From Atherinomorus stipes (Eukaryota > Chordata > Actinopteri > Atheriniformes > Atherinidae), in the NCBI GenBank assembly GCA_023101725.1, contig JALJCO010010291.1, positions 62,001 through 126,000 of the forward strand: 64,000 bases of DNA. The letters run 5' to 3'. The notes under the pieces are model-generated. The model worked only from the letters and a program-made list of their open reading frames with translations, did no database searches and had not been told where the DNA came from. Shown here piece after piece: positions 34,096-44,760 of the stretch. The position numbers and the translations under genes are program-made. Each line of letters opens with the position of its first letter. The first letter of the stretch is position 1.

Positions 34096-34309
34096 CTGTT
34101 GCTGTTTGCATGATGGAAAGAAAAGCCAACTTAGACTTACACAAGAACAGGAAAACAATTTCATTTACACTTCAGAGGGGTATTCCAGATAGGAGGTTCA
34201 ACAAACTCGAAGTCAGTCTTCCTTCTAAGCTGCACGCCTGCACAATCGTGCACTACTTCTGTGTCCTCTGCGCATCGCAAATACATGCAGCGCACAAAAG
34301 AAAACCTTA

Positions 34310-34680
34310 AAATGAACACATAATTTTCCTTACCATTTTATATTGCAGATGAAAGGTGACAACAAGCAGGTAACAACAGTAAAACAACAACTAACACCGT
34401 CCAACTAATTGATGGGTTTCAGTCACGTGTCCTGGCAGGCAAAAGATGACGGTGCACAGCGGAGTCTGAGCAGACAGACTAGAGAATAGTTGTTTAATCA
34501 CCTGTCAGTCACCGAGAAGGAAAGATCCAGAAATAAGTTGGAAGTGTTGGACCTGTGACCCGTATAGAGAAGCGACTGCTGTATACGAGCCGTTAATCGC
34601 CACGTCCCTGCTGAGCTGCATTCAGATATTTACATCTGTCTGGGTGAGAAGCATCACCGCTGCCAGGATGAAGGTACTTG
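34310..34680. other. plvap intron 1, no feature
   Basis: No exon or repeat recognised. Confidence 0.4.
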
Positions 34681-34683
34681 TAG

Positions 34684-34775
34684 GGATGCACAATGTAATC
34701 GGCACCCTATCGGTATCGGCCTGAAAACTGAGTATCGGACATCGGCCACCCCACCGATATTTAACCAGTCAGGCC
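34684..34775. mobile_element. Half of a hAT-like element
   Basis: TAGGGATGCACAATGTAATC, CGGTATCGGCC and CATCGGCC resemble the left half of the hAT MITE at 45,094. A possible other half (AATATCGGC..., TATCGGCTGAGG) lies at 39,850-39,930 and again at 55,790-55,870. Confidence 0.4.
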
Positions 34776-34777
34776 GC

Positions 34778-34925
34778 TGACCCTGTCCTACCGAGCTGAC
34801 CAAAACTATTGGAGCTGCATAAAGAGCTGGATCCACCACCCGGTAATTTCCACCCGGGACTGGTAATTGGCTGGAGGCCCAGACCTCCTGGCTGAGATTA
34901 TAAAAAAAAACACTGTCAAAGAGTC
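34778..34925 (-). pseudogene. Duplicate fragment of plvap exon 4 start with its acceptor
   Basis: This stretch matches about 29,425-29,570, including TCCTGGCTGAGAT (acceptor side), AGCTGGATCCACCACCC and CCTGTCCTACC. The frame has shifted, giving no Ser/Gly tail. It lies upstream of plvap exon 2, so it cannot be part of the present gene and must be a leftover of a second plvap copy or a local duplication. Confidence 0.75.
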
Positions 34926-35255
34926 TAAAGTCTAAAAAACAAAAAAACTTCTTCAAAAACTTCTTTTTTACAGACTTTAAAACTTCTAAAGACAGTTTCT
35001 TTTAGGATGTTCTGTGTGAACAAAGTTTATAAACAGCTATTTGTGTAAATAACCAAATATGCCCTAATTTTGAGTTGTTTTTTTTTCTTCTCAGGGAGAA
35101 AAAAATCCAGGTCATTCTAGGATATAACGCACATATCCTGTTAGTTTTGTTTGAACAGCTGATTAAGTTTTACTTGTCATACAAAACACAAGTTGAGGTA
35201 ATTTTCTAATTTTGCACAAGGAATGAATATTACACGATTCATTTTTCAGCTTTAA

Positions 35256-35558
35256 AGGAATAGTACACCCACAGAATGATGGTCCTTCATGTTCTACTCA
35301 CCATCATGCTGAGCAAGACTCTGGAGAACTTTTTTAATATCTCTAATGCAGCTGGAGATCCGGGGAGGGGGGACTTCATATAATGGAGTTCACCAGTACT
35401 TGTAACAAAAAGGTCCTTAAAAGTCCACAAAAACTTGTTAATATTCCTCCATACTGCTCGTCCAATGTAATCCGAGTGTCCTGAGTGGGTAGCGTCCAGA
35501 ATTTACTGGAAACCACATCATTTAGTAGATTTTTAGAGCCTAAACAGTACTATATCTT
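35256..35558. mobile_element. TTAA foldback MITE, copy 3, left arm
   Basis: AGGAATAGTACACCC follows TTAA at 35,252. The arm continues through CTGGAGAACTTTTTTAAT and TTTAGTAGATTTTTAGAGCC and is then interrupted by a LINE. Confidence 0.8.
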
Positions 35559-35779
35559 GCTTCTAAAAAAAAAAAAAAAAATTCTGGAATGTGCTGCTAG
35601 GTAGCTGCAATTTGTGATAGCTCTCCCTTAACTTTTGTGTTTTTTTCAAATATAGTTGTCTTTTTTATCGACATTATTCGTCAGATTAGGTTTTTCTTGG
35701 AGGATTTTTATGCTGGTTTGAAGGGTGTGCAATTCAGGAAATTTTTCCTCATATATTTGGCTTTTTTTAACTACTTGTT

Positions 35780-36847
35780 ATGATGTGTATCCATAGCAAC
35801 GGAAAAATTGTTTACCACTGGGATCAACTGTTAAAACTCTCCCAAATCAAGATTTTCAGCGAAATAACACGTCAAATCCCAGTGGAGTTAAGGAGAAAGA
35901 CAAGAGGATGCAGGGCAGGGGTAAGGCAGAGAGAAAAACGGGGGAGATTTAAACCGTTTCTTCCAACTGTTGTGATGGGTAACGTGAGATCGCTAGCTAA
36001 CAAGATGGACGAGCTCGAAGTGCTAACAAGGTCTCAGAAAGAGTACAGAGAATGCAGTATCATGTGTTTCACCGAGACATGGCTGCATGAACACATCCCG
36101 GACTGTAATGCGTCTGTACACGGCTTCAAGACGGTCCGTGCAGACCGAAATAAACAGCTCAGCGGGAAGCTAAAGGGAGGCGGAATTGCAGTGCTGGTCA
36201 GTCAGCGTTGGTGCCATCCAGGACACGTCACTGTCAAGGAGAAGATCTGCACAAGAGACATTGAACTGTTAGCTGTGAGTTTCCGTCCATATTATTTTCC
36301 CAGAGAGTTTGTCTGTGTTATTCTGGTAGTGGTTTATATAATACCAGGTACCGCACCAGAGACAGCCTGTGATGTCATCAGCACTGTCGTGGCTAAACTA
36401 CAAACACAGCATCCAAACTCATTCATGGCGATCTCTGGAGACTTCAACAACGTCTCCCTCTCTGCTACGTTACCAACTTTCCAGCAGTTTGTCAGCTGCT
36501 CCACCAGAGAAAATAAGATATTGGACTTATTTTATGCAAATACTAAGAATGCATACAGCTCCTCTGCCCTGCCTCCTTTAGGAAGATCAGATCATAATCT
36601 GGTTCTTCTCACCTCCACCTACAAGCCCATCGTTCAGCAGCAACCAGTCATTAGGAGGACGATTAAAACCTGGTCTACTGAGGCCGAAGATGCTCTGAGA
36701 GGGTGCTTTGAGGCCACAGACTGGAATGTCCTCTGTGAACCTCACGGAGATGACATCAACACCATGACTGAGTGTGTGACAGATTACATAAACTTCTGTG
36801 TGGACAGCATCGTTCCAACAAGAACAGTGAGGTGCTTCCCCCAATAA
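35780..36847 (+). pseudogene. LINE ORF2, endonuclease part
   Basis: The frame has the AP-endonuclease marks GNVRSLANKMDELE, FTETWL, AISGDFN and GRSDHNLVLL at about residues 70-290. It would nick target DNA for target-primed reverse transcription. It stops at CFPQ; NNKPWITSDLKKLL, the next expected segment, lies in another frame immediately after. One frameshift therefore separates the endonuclease from the RT. Confidence 0.85.
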
Positions 36848-38694
36848 CAAACCCTGGATCACCAGTGACCTGAAAAAGCTGCTGAACATCAAAAAGAAAG
36901 CTTTCAGGGATGGAGACAGGGAGTTACTGAAGACCACACAAAAACAACTGAAAACACAGACTAAGAAGTGCAAGGAGGACTACAGGAAGAAGTTGGAGAG
37001 CCAGCTCCAGCAGAACAACGTGAGGGATGTGTGGTCGGGAATGAAGAAGATCACTGGCTTCAAGTTAAAGGGGGATCAGACTGATGGAGGTCTGGACAGA
37101 GCTAACGAACTGAACATGTTCTTCAATAGGTTCAGTTCCCCCCCTGCCGACAACCCAACACACCACACACCCTCCATGAGCCCACAGCTTTCCTGTCCCA
37201 CCTCCACTCTGTCACCCTGCACCTCAGTCATGGACCTGAGCACAGCCTCCTCTCCCTCCACATCAGGACATCCTGAGACCTCTTTTGTCTCCACCTCCAG
37301 CCTGACTGTCTCCTGTGACCAGGTCAAGAAACAACTAGAAAAACTGAACCAGAACAAGGCTGCAGGTCCAGATGGTGTCAGTCCCAGAGTTCTCAAGACC
37401 TGCTCAGAACAACTATGTCCGGTTCTCCAGCACCTTTTTAACACCAGCCTGAGACAGAACAGAGTTCCTGTGCTGTGGAAAACATCCTGTCTTGTTCCTG
37501 TCCCTAAAAAACCACAACCAGCTGAACCAAATGACTACAGACCAGTTGCCCTGACATCTCACATCATGAAAGTCCTGGAGAGACTCTTAATGGCTCACCT
37601 CAACAAGCAAGTGAATACCTTTCAGGACCCATTACAGTTCGCATATCGTAATGGGCTTGGGGTTAAAGACGCCATCATCTTCTTGCTTCAGAGAGCCCAC
37701 TCTCATCTGGACCAGTTAGGCAGCACTTTGAGGGTCATGTTCTTTGATTTTTCAAGTGCATTTAATACTATTCAGCCTGCTTTGCTATGTCAGAAGCTCC
37801 ATAACTTTCAGGTGGATCCCTCCACGACCATCTGGATTTACGACTACCTCACAAACAGACCACAGTTTGTGAGACTGAAAGGTTGTGTGTCTGAGATGGT
37901 GATCAGCAGCACTGGAGCACCACAAGGAACTGTACTCTCACCATTCCTCTTTACACTGTACACCTCAGACTTCCAGTACAACTCTGATCCTGTCATCTGC
38001 AGAAATATTCTGATGACTCTGCAGTTGTGGGGTGTATTAGTGATAGACAAGAAGCTGAGTACAGGGAACTTGTCAGTCAGTTTGTGAAATGGTAACAATC
38101 AGCCCATCTTAAATACCAGCAAGACTAAAGAGATGATTGTTGACTTCAGGAGGAGCAAGAATAAGCAGCATAGTCCTGTCTACATCCTGGAAGAGGAGGT
38201 GGAGGTGGTAGAGAACTACAAATACCTGGAGTTCAGCTGGACAACAGACTCGATTGGAAATGCAACACTGACTACATCTACAAGAAAGGTCAGAGCAGAC
38301 TCTACTTCTTAAGGAAGCTGAGATCATTCAACGTCTGCAACAAGATGTTGCAGATCTTCTATAAGTCTGTTGTAGAAAGTGCAATTAGCTTTGCAGCATC
38401 TGCTGGGGCAGCAGCATCAGAATCAGAGACTTGAAGAAACTAAACAAGCTGATCAAGAAAGCTGGTTCTGTGCTGGGGATAACTCTGGAGCCGCTGGAGC
38501 TGATCGTTCAAAAAAAAAAAAAGCTGCACAAGCTGATGAAGATGATGGAGGACACTTCCCATCCTCTCCACAACACGGTGAAGAATCAACAGAGTGTGTT
38601 CAGTGAGAGGCTGCGTCAAGTTTGCTGTAGGACAGAGAGATACAGGAATTCATTCCTGCCAGCAACCATCACCGCAAAGAACAAGACTGACTGA
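36845..38694 (+). pseudogene. LINE ORF2, reverse transcriptase part, frameshifted
   Basis: DGVSPRVLK, NDYRPVALTSHIMKVLERLL, FDFSSAFNTI (motif A Asp) and STGAPQGTVLSPFLF (motif B) are in the frame to 38,087. The YSDD catalytic box (about 38,000) is in a different frame, followed by NTSKTKEMIVDFRR and LYFLRKLRSFNVC. At least two frameshifts and stops make it inactive. Confidence 0.85.
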
Positions 38695-38797
38695 CTTTTT
38701 TGTTTATTTAAAAAAAAAAAAAAAAAAAAAGTGAGCTTTTACAATACTGAATTTCCCTTCGGGGATGAATAAAGTATTTTTCATTTCATTTCATTCT

Positions 38798-38860
38798 GCG
38801 AAGCGTGCCCCTGCAAGTTCACGACACTGCAGAAGCCACAGCAGACGAGTTTGCACGTTC

Positions 38861-38896
<36 letters not shown>

Positions 38897-39182
38897 TTAA
38901 ATTAATATCCAACCCCTCATGTGTTTGTCTGCAGCTCGTTCACTCTTAGCACAATGTGAACAGCAAATTTCTTGTTCTATGCTTGCATTATTGGCAGAAT
39001 AGGTGCTGAAAGCTGCGGCTTCCGTAGTGTCGTGAACTTGCAGGTACGCGCTTCGCAGAAGCAACATGTTCTACTGTTTAAGCTCTAAAAATCTACTAAA
39101 TGATGTTTCCAGTAAATTATGGACGCTACCCACTCAGGACACTTTGATTACATTGGACGAGCAGTATGGAGGAATATTGACA
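38798..39182. mobile_element. TTAA foldback MITE, copy 3, interior and truncated right arm
   Basis: The MITE interior continues after the LINE, with a CTTT microsatellite at 38,859-38,896. The right arm (CTAAAAATCTACTAAATGAT ... GGAGGAATATTGACAA) breaks at 39,182, where a different LINE 3' end begins. Confidence 0.75.
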
Positions 39183-39835
39183 ACTCTCTACTTCCTGCGG
39201 AAACTGAGAAGAGCAAAGCGAGGCCCCCCCCCGCCCCCCACCAGGCAGTGAGGACGCTCAACTCCCCCTGCTCTGCCCCCCATTCGCCCCCCGACCCCCA
39301 CCGACTCTGCCCGCTCACAATCTCACCTACCTCAGGACTGCACACCTCACTTCATCATCACCATGGCAACAGTTCAACACTGCAGAACACTGTTCTAAAT
39401 GGCACTACTACATGTTGCACTACCGCATCCATCAGCACTGCTCCAGTTTACTCTGCATGTGCTTTATTGCACTATTACCACTGCACTGTTACACTGTCAG
39501 CCTTCACTGTTACATGCTACAGTTACATCGATTACATGATCATCGCACTGTAACATCTGCACTACTTCCTACAATAAGATTGCAATTCCGTTCACATTGT
39601 CTACTGTCAACCCATTTGTAAACTTGTAATCTTCTTTAATATGTAAACTTAGGTTTCCTGTTTAGATTTCTTGGTTATCTCAGCGGATTCCAATACTTTT
39701 ATATTCCTATCTTATAGTTTATTATATTTTATTACATGCACCGTGGGTTTGAGAGGACTGTAATTCATCTGTGTTGTATGGCTAACATGGGGCACATTTG
39801 ACAATAAAGTTGACTTTAATTCTTTTTCTTCTTAT
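39183..39835 (+). mobile_element. LINE 3' end, copy A (internally deleted)
   Basis: LYFLRKLRRAKRG opens it, then a C-rich junction leads to CCACCAGGCAGTGAGGAC and a noncoding 3' UTR ending TTTGACAATAAAGTTGACTT. Compared with copy B at 54,886, the piece encoding ITVWYGVC and LLPSGRRLQSQ is missing. Confidence 0.75.
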
Positions 39836-40016
39836 TATTATTATTATTAATAAATATCGGCTGCAAATTTTGGCAAGTTGTATCGGCTGAGGCTGATGAG
39901 AAAATATCTGTATCATCCCAAAAAAAATCTGTATCTGTCAGTTGCCACTTTTGTGTGTGTGTGTGTAGAATTAGTAGTTCTGGAAGTATTCAGGTAGTTA
40001 TAATCAGGTTTCTTAC

Positions 40017-40310
40017 CAGCCGCGTCTCCAAGTTTCCAATAACACGAAGTGAAATGCTCCAGAGTTGATGCTGTTGGGCATGGTCAAAGTCACCGCGAGC
40101 CCTCTCAGTGAGGTTGGCACTGAGGAGGTTGGTCAGGTTTTTCCTCTGCAGCCTGAGCGCTGCGTTTTCTGCCAACAGTCGACTGACGCTGTCCTCCAGG
40201 TCCTGGATACGTCTCTCAGAGGCAGCTTCCTCCGTCTTTCCACAGACTAGAAAGTACACAAAGCTGACGACAATGAGAGCCTGAAAAAGTGACGAGAAGA
40301 AGACGTTCAT
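40017..40310 (-). CDS. plvap: plvap exon 1 (membrane anchor), copy A
   Basis: From Met at 40,310 the exon gives 98 codons. MNVFFSSLFQALIVVSFVYF is a signal-anchor helix, followed by a Glu/Arg/Leu-rich coiled-coil with ENAALRLQRKNLTNLL and two NLT sites, ending NLETRL before GTAAGA. Upstream, the same strand reads CGHYI then TGA directly before this ATG, where plvap proteins have a CGYY segment in the cytoplasmic tail. A MYSSS start lies at 40,402 in a different frame. The tail is therefore lost, or the protein starts at this Met. A near-identical exon is at 55,958-56,251. Confidence 0.85.
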
Positions 40311-40559
40311 TCAGATGTAGTGGCCACAACTTGGTCTCTCTGAGAGACACTGCATCTTCTTTTACTGCACTCGTTTACCTGACAGAGGCTGCTGCTGTAC
40401 ATGGCTGCAGATGCAGAGTCAGAGAAAAGGAGTACGACGTGGTCCTAACTCCTCTGGGCACACATTTATCCTGGTAGAAGGGCTCGTGGTTTCGTTCTCC
40501 TCCCTCTGCAGAATGAACCAACATCAAAGCAGAACTTTGATATTTGATGTTTGAAAGTC

Positions 40560-41526
40560 CAAATCCAAAAACAAACAAAAAGGAACATCTCAGAGAACAA
40601 ACAACCACAGTTACAGAGCGTAAGTTCAACAAACTGAGTCTGATCAGAGTTCTCGGTTCCAGACCAGCTGCCTTGAAGCTTGAACCACAATAAAAATGAG
40701 TGTGACCTATCTGACCCGCGTAGCCGACGCAGAGGCAGTGTGTGTTTCTGCTCCGTAACTTTTAATTATCCCACTGAGACAAGCTGATTTCCAGCATGTA
40801 GACACCTTGTTACCATGGTGAAGCAGATCCACCATCACCCTCTTCATCCTCCTTTATCCTTAACTTGCCAGCTATGATCCAACATGTTCACATCGGCTGC
40901 CACAGATGTTTATGAATCAGGGCTTAAAGCAAATTAAAATCCTGAGCCTGAACTGTTTTGGGACGAGTGGGTTTGTTTAAAGTGTTTATTCACATTCACA
41001 TTGGAGAATTTTCACAAAAACAGAGGTATTTTTTGTGCGACTAGGGTCCAAATCGTGACATAATAGCACTTTAGTGCTGCTAGATGCGTATATAATTTTT
41101 CGAAGAGTAACAGTGAGATGTTTTTTTTTTTTTTTTCTTGCAAGTCCAAGTCAAGTTGTGAGTCACTTTTAGCTGCAATCTAAAGGCTGCAAAAACTATT
41201 ATTTTGATAATCTACTAGTCATCGATTATTTTAGCGATCAGCCGACTGATCGGATCATATGAAAATTGGAGCATATTTACAGTCCCAGTCAAAAGTTTGG
41301 ACAATGTCTCATTGAATCTAATGGAAGAACATGTCCAGACTTTTGCCTGCGAGCGTGTGTTGATGGAAATTGATGGAAATACGCAGTTCAAGAAAAGATG
41401 ACCAGACAGGAAGGCGGACAAGGCAGCGGAAGGTACAGCGAAAATTTTGAGAGGAAAACCAAAGCTTAAAGACAATAAATGATTAGTTGATTAATTGACT
41501 AATAGCGGCAGGCCTACTGTAATCAG
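40560..41526. other. Upstream plvap flank, no gene
   Basis: Single-copy looking DNA with no exon recognised. It is the part deleted in duplication copy B. Confidence 0.4.
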
Positions 41527-41784
41527 CAGGGTTGGGGAAAATATCGATACACTGAAATATCACAATATTTTCATATGCAGAATTCATATATACAAAAATG
41601 CAATATTGATCTATTTTACCAATGAAATCTTGTGAGATTTTGTAAGATAGCGGTGAAATCTCACAAAAAACTGTGAAATTTCATTAGTAAAATAGATCGA
41701 TGCCACATTTTTAAATATCGTTGTGATATCAGCATATGAAAATATCTGGATATTTCAGTGTATCAATATTTTATCCCAGCCCTA
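41527..41784. mobile_element. Foldback hAT MITE
   Basis: CAGGGTTGGGGAAAATATCG at the left and ATTTTATCCCAGCCCTA at the right are inverted, and the halves pair almost throughout (CACTGAAATAT / ATATTTCAGTG, GATCTATTTTAC / GTAAAATAGATC). Flanks GTAATCAG and GTAATTAG match at 7 of 8. Copy B retains only the right half and has GTAATCAG there, showing the original duplication was perfect. Confidence 0.88.
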
Positions 41785-41792
41785 GTAATTAG

Positions 41793-42278
41793 TAATCTGT
41801 CAAGACTGCATTATAATATCCAAGGAATTTAACATCCATACTCACCCTTTATTTCCCAGCATTTTATAACAGCGCTGATTTTTAGCTTCACTGACAAATA
41901 CTTTGTTTCTTTGCTTTACCATAGTAGATGAACATGGAAATTTATTCAGACTAGTAAATAAATAAGCTCATAACATAATAAGACTCCTTGATTATGGGGA
42001 AAAAATCATTATTTAAATTGTGATTATTCAAACAATTATCTTTTTTATGTTAAATTTTGCATTTATTCAACATTTCTCTGTCCAAAAAACTTTATTGATA
42101 ATTTATGGAAAACATTTAATTTGAAAATTAATACAGGCTACAAATATGCATCTTACAGCTGTTTTGCAATATATAAACATTAAATGAATGAATCAAATAT
42201 ACTTTGAACATTAAGTAATGCATACAGAAACATAAATGTATCCATGATGGAATGAGATATCAACATATTCTCCATATA
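41793..42278. other. No gene; AT-rich
   Basis: Shared with copy B. No ends or exons seen. Confidence 0.4.
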
Positions 42279-43843
42279 CAGGGAGTGCAGAATTATTAGG
42301 CAAATGAGTATTTTGACCACATCATCCTCTTTATGCATGTTGTCTTACTCCAAGCTGTATAGGCCCAAAGCCTACTACCAACTAAGCATATCAGGTGATG
42401 TGCATCTCTGTAAAGAGAAGGGGTGTGGTCTAATGACATCAACACCCTATATCAGGTGCATTAGGCAAACAGAATTATTAGGCAACTTCCTTTCCTTTGG
42501 CAAAATGGGTCAGAAGAGGGACTTGACAGACTCTGAAAAGTAAAAAATAGTGAGATATCTTGCAGAGGGATGCAGCACTCTTAAAATTGCCAAGCTTCTG
42601 AAGCATGATCATCCAACTATCAAGCGTTTCATTCAAAATAGTCAACAGGGTCGCAAGAAACGTGTGCAAAAACCAAGGCGCAAAATAACTGCTAATGAAC
42701 TGAGAGAAGTCAAGCGTGCAGCTGCCAAGATGCCACTTGCCAGCAGTTTTGCCATATTTCAGAGCTGCAACATCACTGGAGTGCCCAAAAGCACAAGGTG
42801 TGCAATACTCAGAGACATGGCCAAGGTAAGAAAGGCTGAAAAACAACCACCACTGAACAAGACACACAAGCTGAAACGTCAAGACTGGGCCAAGAAATAT
42901 CTCAGACTGATTTTTCTAAGGTTTTATGGACTCATGAAATGAGAGTGAGTCTTGATGGGCCAGATGGATGGGCCCGTGGCTGGATCAGTAAAGGCCAGAG
43001 AGCTCCAGTCCCACTCAGACGCCAGCAAGGTGGAGGTGGGGTACTGGTATGGGCTGGTATCATCAAAGATGAGCTTGTGGGGCCTTTTCGGGTTGAGGAT
43101 GGAGTCAAGCTCAACTCCCAGTCCTACTGCCAGTTTCTGGAAGACACCTTCTTCAAGCAGTGGTACAGGAAGAAGTCTGCATCCTTCAAGAAAAACCTGA
43201 TTTTCATGCAGGACAATGCTCCATCACACGCATCCAAGTACTCCACAGCATGGCTGCAAGAAAGGGTCTAAAAGAAGAAAAACTAATGACATGGCCTCCT
43301 TGTTCACCTGATCTGAACCCCATAGAGAACCTGTGGTCCCTCATCAAATGTGAGATTTACAAGGAGGGAAAACAGTCCACCTCTCTGAACAGTGTCTGGG
43401 AGGCTGTGGTTGCTGCTGCACACAATGTTGATGGTGAACAGATCAAAACACTGACAGGATCCATGGATGGCAGCTTTTGAGTGTCCTTGCAAAGAAAGGT
43501 GGCTGTATTGCTCACTGATTTGTTTTTGTTTTGTTTTTGAATGTCAGAAATGTATATTTGTGAATGTTGAGCTGTTATATTGTTTTCCCTGGTGAATATA
43601 AATAATTGAAATGGCTATATATTTGTTTTTGTTAAGTTGCCTAATAATGATGTTTGCCTAATACACCTGATATAGGGTGTTGATGTCATTAGACCACACC
43701 CCTTCTCATTACAGAGATGCACATCAGCTGATATGCTTAATTGGTAGTAGGCTTTGGGCCTATACAGCTTGGAGTAAGACAACATGCATAAAGAGGATGA
43801 TGTGGTCAAAATACTCATTTGCCTAATAATTCTGCACTCCCTG
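42279..43843 (+). mobile_element. Tc1/mariner-type transposon with 200-bp inverted repeats, copy A
   Basis: CAGGGAGTGCAGAATTATTA at 42,279 and its inverse ending 43,843 are flanked by TA (42,277 and 43,844). The inverted repeats run about 200 bp each (CAAATGAGTATTTTGACCAC through the TGATGTCATTAGACCACACC region). Confidence 0.93.
42505..43480 (+). pseudogene. Tc1/mariner transposase, apparent DD37E, copy A
   Basis: MGQKRDLTDSEK is followed by TAA, then IVRYLAEGCSTLKIAKLLKH (HTH) to KRQDWAKKYL. After a frameshift, VSLDGPDGWARGW, FMQDNAPSHASKYS and PCSPDLNPIENLW follow in two frames. Reading across the frameshift I count 37 residues between the second Asp and the Glu. The first Asp codon (GAT in copy B) is CAT here, changing Asp to His. 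The shared TAA shows the element was dead before the segmental duplication. Confidence 0.85.
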
Positions 43844-43845
43844 TA

Positions 43846-44760
43846 ATAAATGTTGGGATTTGTTTTCGTCTTTTTTAAACCCCTTTAGCGCCATAAGTTT
43901 AGAAGTAAAGTTAAGAGTAACCAGTTTGAATGATTAAAATTGCATGAAGAAGCGAGGAACTTAAAATACACATGTGCAGTGGTGTCACCGGTGACCCCGG
44001 TGGTTTTAAAACTAGCATTTTTAGTTTAGATTTTTCACCTGTTCCACATGTTTGATGTCATGTTCTACACAAGCCTTGTCATGAACCATTAATAGTTTGA
44101 CTCAGTTATATTACAGCAGGTAAACATGTTAAAGCCTGCCGGACAGTGGCTCAAAATGTCCACAGCTGGTGATCCTGCATTAGTGCACCAGAAAAATCTG
44201 TTTTTTGAGGCTTAAAATAACTGTGTGAGCTGAGTACAACAAATATCATTATACATTTTTTTAAAAAATGAAAAAAGTCCCAATATTTTAATTAATTTGG
44301 ACTCCATATACTTGCAGCTCCAGTAAGTAATGCATTCCTGATCGAGCAACAGCTGCTCTTTCTAATAAACAGACCCAGTAAACTGCGTTGTTTACAATGG
44401 ATCTTATCCCAGTTTGGTCCCAGTTTAAAGTCATCATACTGTCCGCCACCTCAGACTCAATTTCCTCGTCCAATCGGCTGTCGGAATCCGCTCCGGCTCG
44501 GTTCCAATGTCGGACCAATCAAGTGGCCGGAATTGTTCCAATTGCAAGTATCAAACTTTTTACGTCCAATCACAGAGCCGGATTTTTTCCAATTTCTTAC
44601 CAAGACCCTCCCACCCCGCTAGCAACATTTGGCTAACTTCGCTCCACTCGGACGCCCCGTAAGTACTATTTTCAGCTATTTTGTCATGTTTTCAAATCAT
44701 TTATCTCCTTAAAGAATTGATACCTGGCTGACACGACTGCCACCTCTTTAACGGGCTGAT
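43846..44760. other. No gene recognised
   Basis: A 76-codon minus-strand frame (44,288-44,518) has no known motif. Bases 44,440-44,640 are moderately GC-rich with CCAAT boxes (44,468, 44,498, 44,513, 44,560) and could be an old promoter-like patch. Confidence 0.3.

Larger units (their letters stand above)
35559..38797 (+). mobile_element. L2/CR1-type LINE inserted in a MITE
   Basis: The element runs from an A tract at 35,559 to GATGAATAAAGTATTTTTCA and a TTTCA repeat tail at about 38,797. It has an endonuclease and a reverse transcriptase region in order. The disrupted MITE resumes on the other side (CTGCGAAGCG...). It lies in plvap intron 1 in the opposite orientation. Confidence 0.88.
28399..40402 (-). 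pseudogene. plvap: plvap gene (plasmalemma vesicle-associated protein), five exons, damaged frame
   Basis: PLVAP is a type II membrane glycoprotein that forms the diaphragms of endothelial caveolae and fenestrae. Exons, 5' to 3' on the minus strand: 40,310-40,017; 34,095-34,047; 33,914-33,196; 29,537-28,911; 28,454-28,399. Phases 0, 0/1, 1/0, 0/1 and 1 agree at every junction. Family features: one transmembrane segment near the N-terminus, Asn-glycosylation sites, spaced Cys, a long coiled-coil, and the terminal HLQDLQRLINP motif. Damage: the cytoplasmic tail is frame-broken with TGA just before the first usable Met, and exon 4 is two bases longer than the phases allow. Either the gene is decaying or the assembly has small errors. 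Confidence 0.85.
39240..43630. repeat. Segmental duplication, copy A
   Basis: It matches 55,178-58,664 in the same orientation: LINE 3' end, plvap exon 1 with flanks, and a Tc1-like transposon. Copy A retains about 1.09 kb (40,561-41,655) that copy B lacks. Base differences are few (seven in the 294-nt exon), so the duplication is fairly recent. Confidence 0.92.
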
